Counted from the first letter of the stretch, positions 1 to 11,443 are shown. The stretch is 37,678 nucleotides of DNA from Neolecta irregularis DAH-3 (GCA_001929475.1 LXFE01000207.1:1-37678); one strand, 5' to 3'. A program made the numbers and translations. The notes: a model not told the origin generated them from the sequence alone.

Positions 1-1
1 C

Positions 2-3000
2 CTCCAGAAACCCCTCGCCGCCTGCTCCGCCGGCCTCCAACACTCTCTGCGGCTGCTCTCGGACGACAGCCCTGCGCCCCTCCACGCCGCAAGAGCCATC
101 GGCTACGCACACGCCTACGCAGTCATCCTCGCAATGGCCCGCCACAACCCCCTCCTCTCCTCCCCACGACTCTTGAACGACACAATGGCCTTTTGCCAAG
201 ACCTTTGGCGCAAGCACGACCACACCCACTCCTGCGTCGCCTGGACTCTGCTCGCCGCTCTCCTCTGCAACGGCCCCTCCTTTTCAAGACCACTCCTGCC
301 CCTGCTGCTCCGGCTCTGGAACGCTGTCTCCTCAGACCCCTCCCTCTTTCTTCGCGAAGCTGCTCTCTCGTCCCTGTTCACCTTTCTCGCCCACAACTCT
401 TCCCTGCTCACCCAAGACGTCGCCAGACGCATCCTCTCCATCCTCTCCTCCTGCAAACGCCTCCCAAAAGATTCCCCCCCGCAACTCCGCGCAATGACCC
501 ACAGGCGTCTCCTTCAATGCCATGCAATAATCGCCTCCGTTTCAGCTACCCCCATCAGCCAAACAGACATCCTGATGGACGCCGTACATGTCTTTGCCGG
601 CCACAAAAGCACCCTTGCCATGGCCGCCGCTGCAAACACTTTCGACTCCATCTGGACAACTAAAGATCCGTCCCTTGGTCTCACCAGCACCGTTTCCAAT
701 TACACAGTCAAAACGTCAGACAGAGATATCGTTGCCCGCCACTGGCTGTCGCAGCAATTCGACGAGAATTTCCCAGAGCTGCTGCTCTACACCCCCATCC
801 TGCAAGCACCAGAATACGATTTCGCTTCCGTTTTAAATATGCTGCCCGACGGTTCGACACTGCACCCCCTCGTTCCTCCAGAAACAGCAAGCATAGACGC
901 TGCAATCGACATCTTTGTCCAATTATTCCCTCGAGAAACAGACAAGATCCAACAAGGCGTTCTAGAACAACTGGCTAGCTACATCGCGTCCCCGCATCTC
1001 GATAAAGATCCTTGTAGAAAAGTAGCGGTTTTGCTTAATATTTCAGTGGCTCTTGTCAGAGCATTCAAACAAAAGCTAAAATCGTCAAAAACATCAAAAT
1101 CTACCCGCACCTTTGAATTCGCCCTCGATCTTCTTCACGTACCTTTGTGCATTCTATCTGCTAATAATAGGTCGGATTAATGCATTCTGATGCTATTTTA
1201 CGGTTTGTGTCCGCAGAGGCTTTGGGAGCTCTTTGTAGCATGGGAGACTCGGCACTCGTCTCGTCAGAAATCCAACATCTAACCCAACAAATCGTCGACA
1301 ATCAGTCTCCTGAAGCACGCGCGGGTTGTGCGCTTGCCCTTGGATACATTCACCAATCCGCAGGCTCAATGACGGCCGGCCTCCACCTTCAAAAGATCTT
1401 TGGCGTTTTATTTTCACTCTGTAGGGATCCGCATCCCATCGTGCATTTTTGGGCTTTTGAAGGTTTGAGTTTGACCGTTGAATCTGCTGGAATTTCATTC
1501 AATTCCTATCTGATGAGCACACTCGCTCTCATTTCAAGTGTTTACACCTCAAATACGCATGACCCCGAAACAGCCGAAATCGCAATGTCAAATATAGGCT
1601 ATACGATGCCCCTTGTTCGATCTCTTGTTCGATGTCTAAATATCACAGTGGGAGTCCTGGGACCTGATCTTTTGGAAAATAGCAAAGCCAGAAAAATCAT
1701 CCAGACTCTTATTTTCCAGCTCGAACAAGTCGAGGATCCTGGTATCCGCGTCGAAATCGTCAAAACAAAAGAATTAGTTTCGTTATTTGTTCCTGGAGCG
1801 ATAAACATTGCCGAGTATATCTCGTTTTTAAAAGAGGGCGTGGACAATGGATCTGCGCGAGTCCAATTTGCCTCTCTCAAAGCGCTGCAACAACTGGTTA
1901 ACCGCTGCGCCCACGATGTATTTGGTCCGTCTCCATCAAATTGGCACCTCTGGGATATCCTCGATAAAACAACTCATAAAATTCAAGTACAAGAGATATT
2001 CAACAGTTGGATCCACCAAACAGCTCATCTTGAACCAGTCGCTTGGATCCGCCAGTGTCAAACAGTATTATCTAATTCAAACACGGACGAAGCGAAATCT
2101 TTAAAGGAATTAGCTGATCCTACCCTGGATGAAGAAACTGCTACTTTTGCAATTGATACGGACCCAGGGAAAACGACTGCGTATACTTGGCAAACCCAGG
2201 TTTTCGCCTTGGAATGTATACATTCTGTGCTCCAGTTGGTATCTCAACAAAGACCCGATTTAATGCAACTGGACCCTGGCAACGAACCCCAAAACCTGGT
2301 GACTCGCGTAGGTGAACTAGTTCGTATCGCATTTAATTCCTCGACAGCAGTTGTGCCCGGTCTTCGTTTAGCAGGCGTTGTCCTCCTTCAAGATATAATC
2401 AGGGTACCACATCCCTCTCCAACTATTTTCAACTTTAGAATTTTAAAAATGTGCAGGATCCAGATTTTGAGGATTTGGCTTTATTGGAACAGTATCAAGC
2501 GCAAATTGGATCTGCTTTGACACCTGCTTTTTCCGCTGATTCAACGGCCGATGTCGCTGCTCGAGCCATCGATGTTTGTGCAGACTTTATCGCTAGTGGA
2601 GTGGTCAAGGATGTTTGTAAAATGGGCCGAATACTAAAATTTCTGGTATCAGCTCTTGAAAATTGTAAAGGTTTGTTTTTTCAAATAGCTTGTTTTACTA
2701 ATTTTAGCGGAAACCCTTGTTATCGGGGAAATGAGGAACCTTGGTGAAACTGCAGAGACTATGCTTAGACTCGCCGTGGTATCTGCATGGGCAGAATTGC
2801 AGATTGCCAGTTGTACTCAACGTCACTTGCTAGATGTCGTCCGACCACATCTCTCAGACTTGTCCTTGTTATGGCTTCAGTCGTTGGCAGACTACGCTAA
2901 TCTCCGCTTTGGTCCACATTCGCCTGAATCGTCATCACAGCCAAACATCTCACTGGGAAATGAAGCCTTGTTACACGTTTATGACAAATCTTGGCATGTT

Positions 3001-4637
3001 TTGGTCGATGCGATTGCTTCTCTAGTTGACCGTGCGCCAGATATCGCCGCTAGAGCATTTGGAACTTGGGGCTCGAAATACATACAGACGGAAAATACGT
3101 CACCCCGCCCTGGAAAGATTTTTTATATCCTATTTGGTTTATGCCACGAGACCTTGTTAACCGCAACAAACCGTGTCGCCTCATCCGACGATTCTGTCCT
3201 TCGTATATTACATGTCTATGAGAAAGTCTTGCGGCCTTCTATATGCGGCTTTGAAATTTACCAAGATGAGATATTCTCGGAAACAATGGATTTGTTATAT
3301 CGACTTGTCTCTACTCAACGACTCGATTTCCAAAAAGTAGTGTTGAAAATTGCGAGGAATTTGGTTGTGGAACATCCTTCTTCCCATCCTATTCGGTCAA
3401 GACGAAAGTCAGAGGTCGACGTGGACCCTCGTTTAGATTTCTCACAAGATGTCGACCAAATATTTGAATTGGCGCGATTGACTAATATCGTTGTTTGCGC
3501 GAATTTTGATATCACGGAACGAACTAGTCACGGTGAATTCTCACCTCGTCGTTTAGCTTACAATGCAGTGATCGAGGCGCCGACGGCCTCGCTTAAATCT
3601 ATGGGATATCAAGGCTTGGATTCACTTGTCGAGATAATTGAAGTTTTCCCATCTGTTATAAAGGTGGATTTATACAATACGGTGCTCTATGTGTTTGCGT
3701 GTATGCACTTTTATACTGCAGTCTGATTATTCCAGGTCTTTTGGAACGCTCAGATATGGATGCGCCTATCCTTTCCAGTTTGACGGTCGTTTGCAGACAT
3801 ATAGTCACGACATCTATTGTTGATCCGGCTACCCGACAACCTCTCGAATTACTCACGCGAACTTTTCTTGCACAGATTATTCCATATTTTCAACGTTATC
3901 GGTACGTAAACTGGATATATCTCTTACTGTAGATATAATCCGACTAGTGCCAGTATTCACGCAGCTCATAATGCGCTGATGGTTTCGGTGATTGTGTTGA
4001 CTACTATTGGAGATAAATTGCTTCCATCTAGCGATTCGTCTATTGCCGATTTTATCGATGCTATTTCGCAAGGATACACTTCGAGTGAGGTTGTACATCA
4101 CTCGAAGCATTGCTAATTTATCTAGTTTTGGAAAGTGTCTTTGCAGTGTACACGGACTATCCTTCGATCAGCGTCTAGCAACCCAATCGCCTCGGAAATA
4201 TTCAATAGACTGCTCCCTTATCTGCTTGCCACCGTTTCACTCTACCCATTGAGCCATCCAACTGAAGGGTTTATCGAACTAGTCGGTCTCATCTTTGAAG
4301 ATCTCAACATTTCTTTCGAAAAAGGTAAAATTGATTTGTATGTTGTTGACAGCTAGTTCCTTTTGCTTTTGCCGTCATCTTACCCGCGCTCACTGCATGC
4401 GCAAGTAAGCCAAGAACATCTACCAAAGACAAATCAACCGTTTCAGCTATCCTTGTCACGCTAGCCACGTCAAATCCAAACGCCTTTAAAATTACTCTCT
4501 CAAGCCTTGAACCTTTTCAACAATCACAAATGGAGGAACTGGTAAGGACAAAATCGGGTAGAAAACGTTCAAGTGCTGGAATAATGGAAAATGCAACACC
4601 CACAATATCCTTGAAAACCAATTTCGACTTTGAATAG
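2..4637 (+). CDS. LAA1: LAA1/HEATR5-family HEAT-repeat protein, 5' partial
   Basis: Large alpha-solenoid protein of the Laa1/HEATR5 family, which works with the AP-1 clathrin adaptor at the trans-Golgi/endosome. The start lies upstream of the window, so only the C-terminal ~1466 residues are present. Exons by phased joins: 2-1138, 1171-2403, 2439-2670, 2708-3700, 3736-3901, 3933-4092, 4126-4324, 4357-4637; introns are 31-37 nt. Family marks seen: SAEALGAL with a following GCALALGYIH block, LALLEQYQAQIGSAL, and a C-terminal ISLKTNF-type tail just before the TAG stop. The first ~600 nt are strikingly C-rich compared with the rest of the same gene. The frame break at ~1170 is resolved by a 32-nt phase-0 intron (GTACCT...AATAG), so it is not a frameshift. 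The family call is strong; the precise role in this organism is inferred. Confidence 0.85.
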
Positions 4638-4715
4638 AGTTACTCCTGGCGCTATGGTTTAATATCATATTTATGTATCTTGTTTGTACCTCGTGACGCT
4701 GACATCACCCTCCTG

Positions 4716-5111
4716 ATGAAGGCGAGACATCATGAACACGAAGACCAGGCATACGACGCTGTAACGCTTGAAACCAGAATCTAGTTGACCGTCAAGGCCA
4801 AAATGGGAGCTTTGCACGGCGGTGTTCGCTGGTACAATATATTTTCGCAATGTCTTAATTCGAGGTTTTTGTATTCTTGGCGATTATTGGCACAGCACAT
4901 TATACTTGGCCATTTTAGACACTTCCATTTAAAGGTGATTGAATACTCGAGACCGCTGATGCTAAGCCTTTCTGTCGTCCTCGATGGCAATCGGTGGGAT
5001 GGTTATTTACGCGGAGACATGTAAATCCACAGACTCGAATTTGTAGATATGCATGATTATGAAATGCAACGGCGTCTGAAACGAGAGCAAGACTGGGAGC
5101 CGAAATATTAA
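4716..5111 (+). CDS. Small membrane protein, possibly RCF2/AIM38-like, with in-frame TAG
   Basis: A small gene fits in the 530-bp gap between LAA1 and the IPC mannosyltransferase. Exons: 4716-4760, 4797-4823, 4865-4934, 4967-5020, 5047-5111, with introns of 36, 41, 32 and 26 nt. The product would be about 86 residues: a charged His/Glu-rich N-terminus, GALHGG, a hydrophobic stretch ending HYTWPF, then TLPFKAFLSS, a glycine-rich hydrophobic stretch ending MVIYAET, and a basic C-terminus ending WEPKY. The order (GG motif, helix, LPFKAF, helix with a following AE pair) recalls the N-terminal half of Rcf2-type mitochondrial respiratory supercomplex factors; this is from memory of the family and weak. 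A TAG at 4916-4918 interrupts the frame between HYTWPF and TLPFK, so it is a decayed gene, a splice variant, a readthrough site or an error. Confidence 0.4.
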
Positions 5112-5167
5112 TTACATCTTGTTCCGTATGTTATTTACCAGTACCCTGTCCAATATACTCCCCAAAC

Positions 5168-6266
5168 CTAATCACCATGCCTGGAACAGCAAGTTTCCTC
5201 ATCACTCTCATCTGGTCGTAAGCGTTTGTATAACCTACGAGGAGGTTTTGTGCGGAAACAAGTAAACCATATAGCATAAAAGATAGCCATTGCTGTTAAA
5301 GTACCAGCTAGAAAAAGTAACAGCCAGTGCTGGCCAGCCTATGTTGTCATTCATGCATACAGACGACTCTGCACACCCAAAACACTAGTACCGCATCGCC
5401 TTCATGCCAGGATGATCCATTGTGGTTTTTAAAGTAGTCATATATATTAGGAGAAAAGTTCCTGGGCATCAGTTAAAAACAGGCAAACGCGTACTCTCCA
5501 GACATTATCAATCGAAGTCTGTTGCCCTCCGCTGCAATGCCAAATCGTATATAGTCTACCCATATCACACTCAAAAAAAGCGGCCCCGTAGACAACATGA
5601 CAGTGAGATACTGAATTGGCCAGTTGCGAGCATAATGCTTCAAACTCTTGATGACCTTGAGGAAGAATGGATGTCCCGGCATGGAGCCCATCACGTCATT
5701 GGAGATGCCGCTTGGATTTGTTCTGCGCGCCCAGGCACCGAATCTCAGCAACGAGTCAAACTGCTGTGTACATTCCTAAAGCTGAGCTTGATACATGGGG
5801 GTATAGATACCACGTCCAAGTCGACATATACCCCACCTTCATGAGCCAGCACTAGATACCGGATAACATCTGCCCGCTGTATCGGGTATGGATACCAGTC
5901 AAAGGTCTCCAGGAACCAGGGATAGTTTTGTGCTACAAAATCTCGCGACTTGGCGTCGGACCAGAGCTAACGAAAATGAGAAACTACTACTGGACAAACG
6001 ACCTTGAATTCATACGAGGGGTGCAGATCCTTACAGGACTGGTAAGATGTTTTCCATTGGGCGGGTATCTCATTGTCTTTCCAAGTGTGGTGTATTATTT
6101 TCGGAATGAGGCTAGTCGCGTTAGAAGGAGCAACAAGGTCGTGCTGGAGGATAGCGTCCGCGGAGCCGTCATCAAAGAGAAGGGAAAGCGGATTGAAGCA
6201 CAGATAGACCAAAAGAGCAATGACGACTAGGTTCACAGCCATAAAGACGACTAAATGTCTCCGCAT
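5168..6266 (-). CDS. Inositolphosphorylceramide mannosyltransferase (Sur1/Csh1/Imt type)
   Basis: Golgi glycosyltransferase of the DXD sugar-binding (OCH1-like) fold that adds mannose from GDP-mannose to inositolphosphorylceramide. Exons in coding order: 6266-6003, 5966-5811, 5775-5495, 5461-5377, 5338-5168 (318 aa, near the family's usual 300-390). Seen: an N-terminal signal anchor (residues ~5-25), IPKIIHHTWK, ADVIRYLVLAHEGG followed by the VDLD catalytic DXD (~137-139), GISNDVMGS with HPFF, STGPLF, GSSWHEGD, and a second hydrophobic segment near the C-terminus (LLLFLAGTLTAMAIFYAI). The internal ATG of MRRHLVVFM was chosen because the upstream extension has no family match and the anchor follows directly. 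The GDP-mannose transporter at 22.7 kb would supply its donor. Confidence 0.88.
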
Positions 6267-6433
6267 GGCGCTGTGAGCGGAAAATGGGGGGCGGAAACTG
6301 CTTATGTGATGCAAAAATAGTGGTAGTACGTACGGGGTTGCTCCATTATCCTTTGCTCCCTCCCTTTCCTCGAGTCCAAAAGACAATTACAAGGTCGATA
6401 CTTTCATATCTATGCTACGTTGCAAGACATGCG

Positions 6434-6958
6434 TTACGAGTACCCCTTTTCCTTCAGGCCGCCAATCGACTCGATGTCCACGGTGTCAAACTGCCCGTAC
6501 GCAGGAGGACTGGAAGATTGAATTGGCGCAACAAAAGCGGCTCCACTCTCGCCCACCTGAACCACGACCACGCGGCCAGGAGTATACCGTCTTTCATCCG
6601 CGTCTTCTTCATCCGGGAATGTGATCTGGATCTCTGGAACGAGCAGCCCCTGTTGCATCGAAGATCGGGCGTGAATAAAGGAAAAGATTGAATGGCGTTC
6701 CGTCACCGGCAGCAAAGAGCGTTGCCGGGCTTGCTGACGCTTCTTGACAATCTTGAGTGCGACCAGATATGTCAAGCAGAAGAAAATTAAAATGAGGACA
6801 GTAATGATTGAACCGAATACGACTGGACCAGATCCAGTATTGTTGCTCATACTTGAAAAAATGTTGGCGACTCCGCTTCGGTTAGATAATTGGTTCGTAT
6901 TCATCGAGGCTGAACGAATGAATGACAGATGAAGGAGGAACCTCTGCAGGAGAACCAT
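6434..6958 (-). CDS. Single-pass membrane protein with a PPxY motif
   Basis: No clear family. The frame is intronless. With the start at 6958 (MVLLQRFLLHLSF...) the protein is 174 aa, with a possible signal peptide, a short Asn/Ser-rich lumenal part carrying NRS and NNT sequons, one membrane helix (VVFGSIITVLILIFFCLTYL) followed by a basic stop-transfer KKRQQARQR, and a cytosolic tail ending SSSPPAYGQFDTV...LKEKGYS. Later starts at 6904 or 6850 would drop the signal peptide. PPAY is a PY motif of the kind bound by Nedd4/Rsp5 WW domains, an architecture like the Rcr1/Rcr2 regulators or other membrane adaptors of Rsp5. That likeness is inference from architecture, not homology. It lies 167 bp downstream-to-upstream of the mannosyltransferase start on the same strand. 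Confidence 0.6.
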   Translation of the reverse strand: MVLLQRFLLHLSFIRSASMNTNQLSNRSGVANIFSSMSNNTGSGPVVFGSIITVLILIFFCLTYLVALKIVKKRQQARQRSLLPVTERHSIFSFIHARSSMQQGLLVPEIQITFPDEEDADERRYTPGRVVVVQVGESGAAFVAPIQSSSPPAYGQFDTVDIESIGGLKEKGYS

Positions 6959-7766
6959 CAACTGAGAGGACCGGTGTCTTATTTTGAATACAAACGTAGA
7001 CAACAGCTCCTTATTTTGCTCACCGAAAGCTAACTATTTTGGGAAATTCTTGTTCGAGCAAATTTGTAGTCCCTGAAGGATTAGCTGGAGATTCGCTTCC
7101 GAATGGAAGTTCCGGAGATCGGTTCGAAAGAGCAGAGATTGAACGTTGTGGAACAGAACACAAGACGTAGCAAGGATTCAGATATCATACAACCTCTGAG
7201 CGAGAGCATCTGCTCGCCCGCCTTTCATGGTGTTCTAGCTATTCAGGATATTGCAGGTTCTTTCACTGAACCAATGGGTTACACTATATCCTGCCAGGCC
7301 TGATCTGACAGCTGGAAGAAGGAGGATTTCGGGTTGAATAGAATGGATACACTTCCCTGATGTGAAAGTTAAGATCTGAACTGTACGTATTAATAGCCTC
7401 AAACATGCTACAGCGACAATGCGTGCACCCTTATTTCTTGGGCCACTAAAGTTCATTCTGAGAAACTAACGTTTCTTGTACTTGGATACTCACATCTACG
7501 CGACATCTCGGTTTGCTCTTGAGTATTTGCATTAATCGTCAGCGCCGATCATTATATCCTCGTCTTTTGCGTCCGACGTTAGGCGAAGTAAGATGTGCCA
7601 GAATCTCATCAAGTGTGTTAAAATCACATTTGGTAAGCAGTTGGATCTATTTACGTGGTTGTGTCTTCTGCAGCCTGAAGCCAATACATATCAGTGAACG
7701 CAATTAGGAGGCTGTAAAATAGAACCGTGGTCTTCTATAGAAATGACAAGCGGGCAGGCCCGGAGA
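6959..7766 (-). other. Coding-like minus-strand segments, gene structure unresolved
   Basis: On the minus strand several open segments look protein-like but I could not join them with confidence. One starts at an ATG near 7493 (MSRRLAQEIRVHALS, then SDLNFHIREVYPFYSTRN) over two phase-compatible introns with a poor end. Another, near 7520-7640, reads QLLTKCDFNTLDEILAHL and ends GRKRRGYNDRR before a TGA, but has no start I can see. A competing frame reads MYWLQAAEDTTT then FWHILLRLTSDAKDEDIM. With introns this short, chance joins are easy, so these are leads only. No tRNA-like A/B boxes were seen. Confidence 0.25.
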
Positions 7767-8056
7767 TCACAGGAGCACATCCCAACGTGTCAGACCTAGT
7801 GAAGCGTGTAGGCTTAGAAGTCGAACTGAAACCTCCCCGTTCCAACCCATATAACGTCTTGTAGTATAGTCCCCGCATCCTCTCCTGAACCCGTGTCAGC
7901 AGAATCGAGATAGCGTTGTGTTGTGAGCACAGAGTTCGAGACCGTGCTAGGCTGGCAGCAGCTTCTTCAATCGCCAGAAAAATAGGCGGCTTTCACGTTG
8001 TTGAAACTTCCCAGTAAATTCATTTCACGCTCCAGCTCAGCTACTCCTGCCGCCAT
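7767..8056 (-). CDS. Small coiled-coil-like protein, hypothetical
   Basis: Not recognised. Exons in coding order: 8056-8008, 7964-7833, 7795-7767, with introns of 43 and 37 nt; all phases agree and the product is 69 aa. The central part (ELEREMNLLGKAAASLARSR, then LCSQHNAISILLTRVQERMR) is helical with heptad-like leucines, as in small kinetochore, tethering or adaptor subunits. It is divergent from the PUF gene, with about 196 bp between the two ATGs, which fits the compact spacing elsewhere. If the second intron is retained the frame runs on to a different C-terminus. The gene rests on open frames and splice phase only, so it could be a chance assembly. Confidence 0.4.
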
Positions 8057-8252
8057 CCCCTTTCTCAGAATTTGTATAAGTATGCCTACATCCCCGGCTG
8101 GTTGGCTCTGTGTCTAATTCTTCATAGACTGCCCTCTTCCCCGGTACTTACGCCTGCCTAATCGCCCTCTGTCGATAAACCTATAATTCTGCCACACATA
8201 CACAACTCCAATCAATTGATTTGATCGTACATTCAGGGATCGATTCAAGCAA
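8057..8252. promoter_or_regulatory. Putative bidirectional promoter, PUF / small coiled-coil gene
   Basis: About 196 bp separate the PUF start codon from the divergent small gene. The PUF side is pyrimidine-rich and holds an 11-codon upstream ORF at 8081-8116. No recognisable TATA box or factor site. Confidence 0.4.
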
Positions 8253-11200
8253 ATGTCTCTCCCAAACGCAGCTTCTTTAAAGGCCCAGCCCCTTAGTCAG
8301 GTATGTCGTATTTTTCCCTTGAGTATCTCCCTGTCGGTGACGTGGGAAGCACGTATACCGTTTTAGGCCTGTATATTTCCCCCTGGATCCATCAACTCCT
8401 TTACAATTGCTGACTGGACTAGCCCTCCGGATTCGCGGACAGCTTTAGTAATCGATCTACCGCTGGCAACAATTCTCAGCTTGAAGAACGAAACTCGCAG
8501 CCTTGGGCTACTGTTCCGCAAGGTCCTCAGAAATCATCTTCTCCATGGGCAATTAATAGCGTTCGAGCGCCAATTGGAAGTCGAGACGGTCAATCAAAGA
8601 ATGGTATTGTTAGAGAGTACTTCACTTACTAAATCTTCCCCTCAGATACCATAAACGTCCTCAGTGGATTTCCTGAAGACCAAAACCGTGCTCGAAATCG
8701 AAACTCGGCTGATTTCGAAAGTTGGAGTCGAGGGTTGCCACAGGGCACTTGGGGAAATGACACAGGAGTTGGTATGGAAGATAATTCAAGGTCCCTCGCA
8801 GCCTCCGCCAAACGACGTAGTGCTATCGAGCTTGGAAATCACAATGTATCTGGGCTTGTCGGGTTTCCCTAATCATGATAGTCACCTGAATTCCCCCGGG
8901 CTTCATCACCATTGAACCCGCTAGCTCGTTCACGCCAGCCAAGCGGAGCACAGGCTTCTGGTTTAATACATTCTGCTCAAGATTCTTATAACACCGGTGT
9001 CTCGGCATACAGTGATCTTGATGACCGGCATCGCGGTCGAAGCCTTGACATTGAAGAGGTTCATCCTCTACCCAAAATCCACCATCGCTTTACTACAGCA
9101 CCGAATCCAGATGATGAGGATCGTCATCTTAGTTCGGTCCTCCATAGTGCTTTAGAAGATGAAGACTCGCAGTCTATTCGACAAAGAGCTTTTCCAGGTG
9201 TTGCGCAAACCACTGGTAGTAGCTTGGCTCCTACTCGAGCAACTTCTCGCTATGAAGTGGTGCAAGCTCCCCCACGAGCAAGTTCCACACCTCCAGTTCA
9301 TCCATCTCTCCAGAATTTTGTTCATCCATCTGGACGAGCCTCACCTCTTGCTTTTAATCGAAGTTCTCGTGGGGATGAGGCAGATATGCTGGCGGGACTA
9401 CAACAAATGAGCATGAACTCGGTACGTGGATTTTCCCCAAATCTCATGCCGACTTTCCAGGATGACCATGAAGCCTATGGTATCGACAGGCGAGGCCTGG
9501 CCGGTGGTTATGGTCACAGTGTAACTAGTCCCTATGCATCGGGGGCTGGGTATTACCCAGATTATGGCTTTCAACGAGCGATTCTTCCAGAACCGGAAGA
9601 TTCGGCTTATTCTCGGGGATATTATGCAGGCGATGCACTCTATACGCCACCTCTTGATGTCCCGGGTTATGCCAGTGGGTACATGGATTACCGTCCTCGA
9701 GGATTCATCCGACCGGCTTCAGTTGATCCTATTGGAGAGCTCCACTGTGCTACTCCTTATTATGGCACTGGTAATATATCACCTCTACGACTGCAGAATG
9801 CATCTCCACTAGGTCGATCAGTTCAAGGTAGCCGTCTTTCCATCACGCAACCAATGATTTTATAGGACGACTGCCGCCTGCTACAATGCGTGATCCTTTG
9901 CTTCCACTGTCTATACATGCAAGACATGCGAGTAATTACGAACAATATGGCGCAAGTGTGCGGTCGTATTCAGATCCTTTTGGGCCGGCTCTTCACAATC
10001 CCAATTCCGCACGCCGATTTGATGAGATCAGCCAGAATCTTAGGAGCCCGCTTTTAGAGGAATTTCGCAATAACAAGAATAAAAAATACGAACTCAAAGT
10101 ATTTATCTACTCTTGCCGTTCTGATCATGTAGGATATATTTGGACATATAGTCGAATTCAGCGGGGACCAACACGGATCTCGGTTCATTCAACAAAAACT
10201 TGAGACTGCAAACAGTGATGACAAGGAGGTTGTCTTTAATGAGATTCTGCCAAATTCACTACAATTGATGACTGATGTTTTTGGCAATTATGTTATTCAA
10301 AAGTTCTATGAACATGGGAATCAGATGCAAAAAACAGTTCTCGCTCGTGAAATGGAGAACCATGTCTTGCAGTTATCTCTTCAAATGTATGGTTGCCGTG
10401 TTGTTCAAAAGGTTCCTTCAGATTATTACCAAGTTGACGAACTAGGCTCTTGAACATGTACTCGTTGATCAGCAAGCGGCTCTGGTCAAAGAGCTTGAGG
10501 GTCATGTTCTTCGTTGTGTTAAAGATCAGAACGGAAACCACGTCATCCAAAAAGCGATCGAGCGTGTCCCGGTTCACCATATTCAATATATTATCACGGC
10601 CTTTCATGGCCAAGCATATGCCCTTGCAACTCATCCTTACGGATGTCGTGTAATACAACGAATGCTAGAATTCTGCAAGGAAGCACAGGAACCTCTTCTT
10701 GAAGAGCTTCATCGATACATGCCGAGTCTCATACAAGACCAATACGGGAACTATGTGGCTCAACACGTACTCGAACAGGGTGCTCCTCACAACCGTACAC
10801 GGATTATCAATGTTGTTCGAGGTCAGGTTTTGACACTGTCGAAGCACAAGTTCGCTTCAAATGTAATTGAGAAGTGTATTTGTTATGGGAGTATTGAGGA
10901 ACGACAAGCACTAATCGACGAGGTTTCTGAGCCTACAATGGATGGGTATGGTCATTTAAGTCATATTGCGCTCATCGAGTTAGCTCTATCCCTCTCGTTG
11001 CCATGATGAAAGACCAATTCGCTAATTATGTTGTTCAGAAGATGCTTGATGTTACGGAAGGAGATCAGCGTGATGATCTTGTTCAGCGAATTCGACCACA
11101 TCTGCAACAACTCAAGAAATATACCTATGGAAAACACCTCGTTTCTAGTATGTCGTCTTTTCCCTATAAACACTTACAATGTAGTTGAACGTTTGATGTA

Positions 11201-11327
11201 TCTTTCCGGGGACAGATCCAGATCAGCTTCTCCATTGCCTTTTGACAACAGTCGCCGAGCGTCCCGAAATAATTCGCCATTGGATGATAATCGACCAGAA
11301 TATCTCCAGTACCAATATCAGCACTAA
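8253..11327 (+). CDS. Pumilio (PUF) RNA-binding protein, Puf3/PUM type
   Basis: Post-transcriptional regulator that binds 3' UTRs through eight PUF repeats. Exons: 8253-8300, 8423-8603, 8646-8845, 8882-9827, 9866-10098, 10133-10411, 10446-10945, 10984-11147, 11185-11327 (897 aa). The first intron is 122 nt, the longest in the window; the rest are 34-42 nt. The N-terminal ~530 residues are Ser/Pro/Asn-rich and low complexity. The PUF domain starts near residue 537 ([20 protein letters not shown]). Base-contact motifs in order: SRFIQ, NYVIQ, CRVVQ, NHVIQ, CRVIQ, NYVAQ, SNVIE, NYVVQ. These match the canonical code for UGUANAUA. In budding yeast the Puf3 subfamily targets nuclear-encoded mitochondrial mRNAs; whether that holds here is unknown. 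A short upstream ORF (ATG at 8081) lies in its leader. Confidence 0.9.
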
Positions 11328-11443
11328 CTTACGTTCGCATCCGGTGATGGATACTCTTTACCCTTTTTAAGGGCTCATTATTGAAGTTCATCATTGTTCA
11401 TTTTATATAACCTCAAGTTGACGCATGATTTCTAATGATTATA
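11328..11443. other. 3' flank of PUF gene
   Basis: AT-rich sequence after the PUF stop, on the way to the small minus-strand gene; no feature seen. Confidence 0.4.

Noticed and set aside
1163-1182. Apparent frameshift in LAA1 between two large open frames
   Set aside because: A 32-nt phase-0 intron at 1139-1170 joins the frames and keeps the conserved SAEALG block.
5462-5571. Intron starting at GTAGAC after SVIW in the mannosyltransferase
   Set aside because: Reading through gives VDYIR and NRLRLIM, which match the family; splicing there would create a stop.
7121-7135. GGTTCGAA as a tRNA B box
   Set aside because: No matching A box, acceptor stem or cloverleaf around it on either strand.
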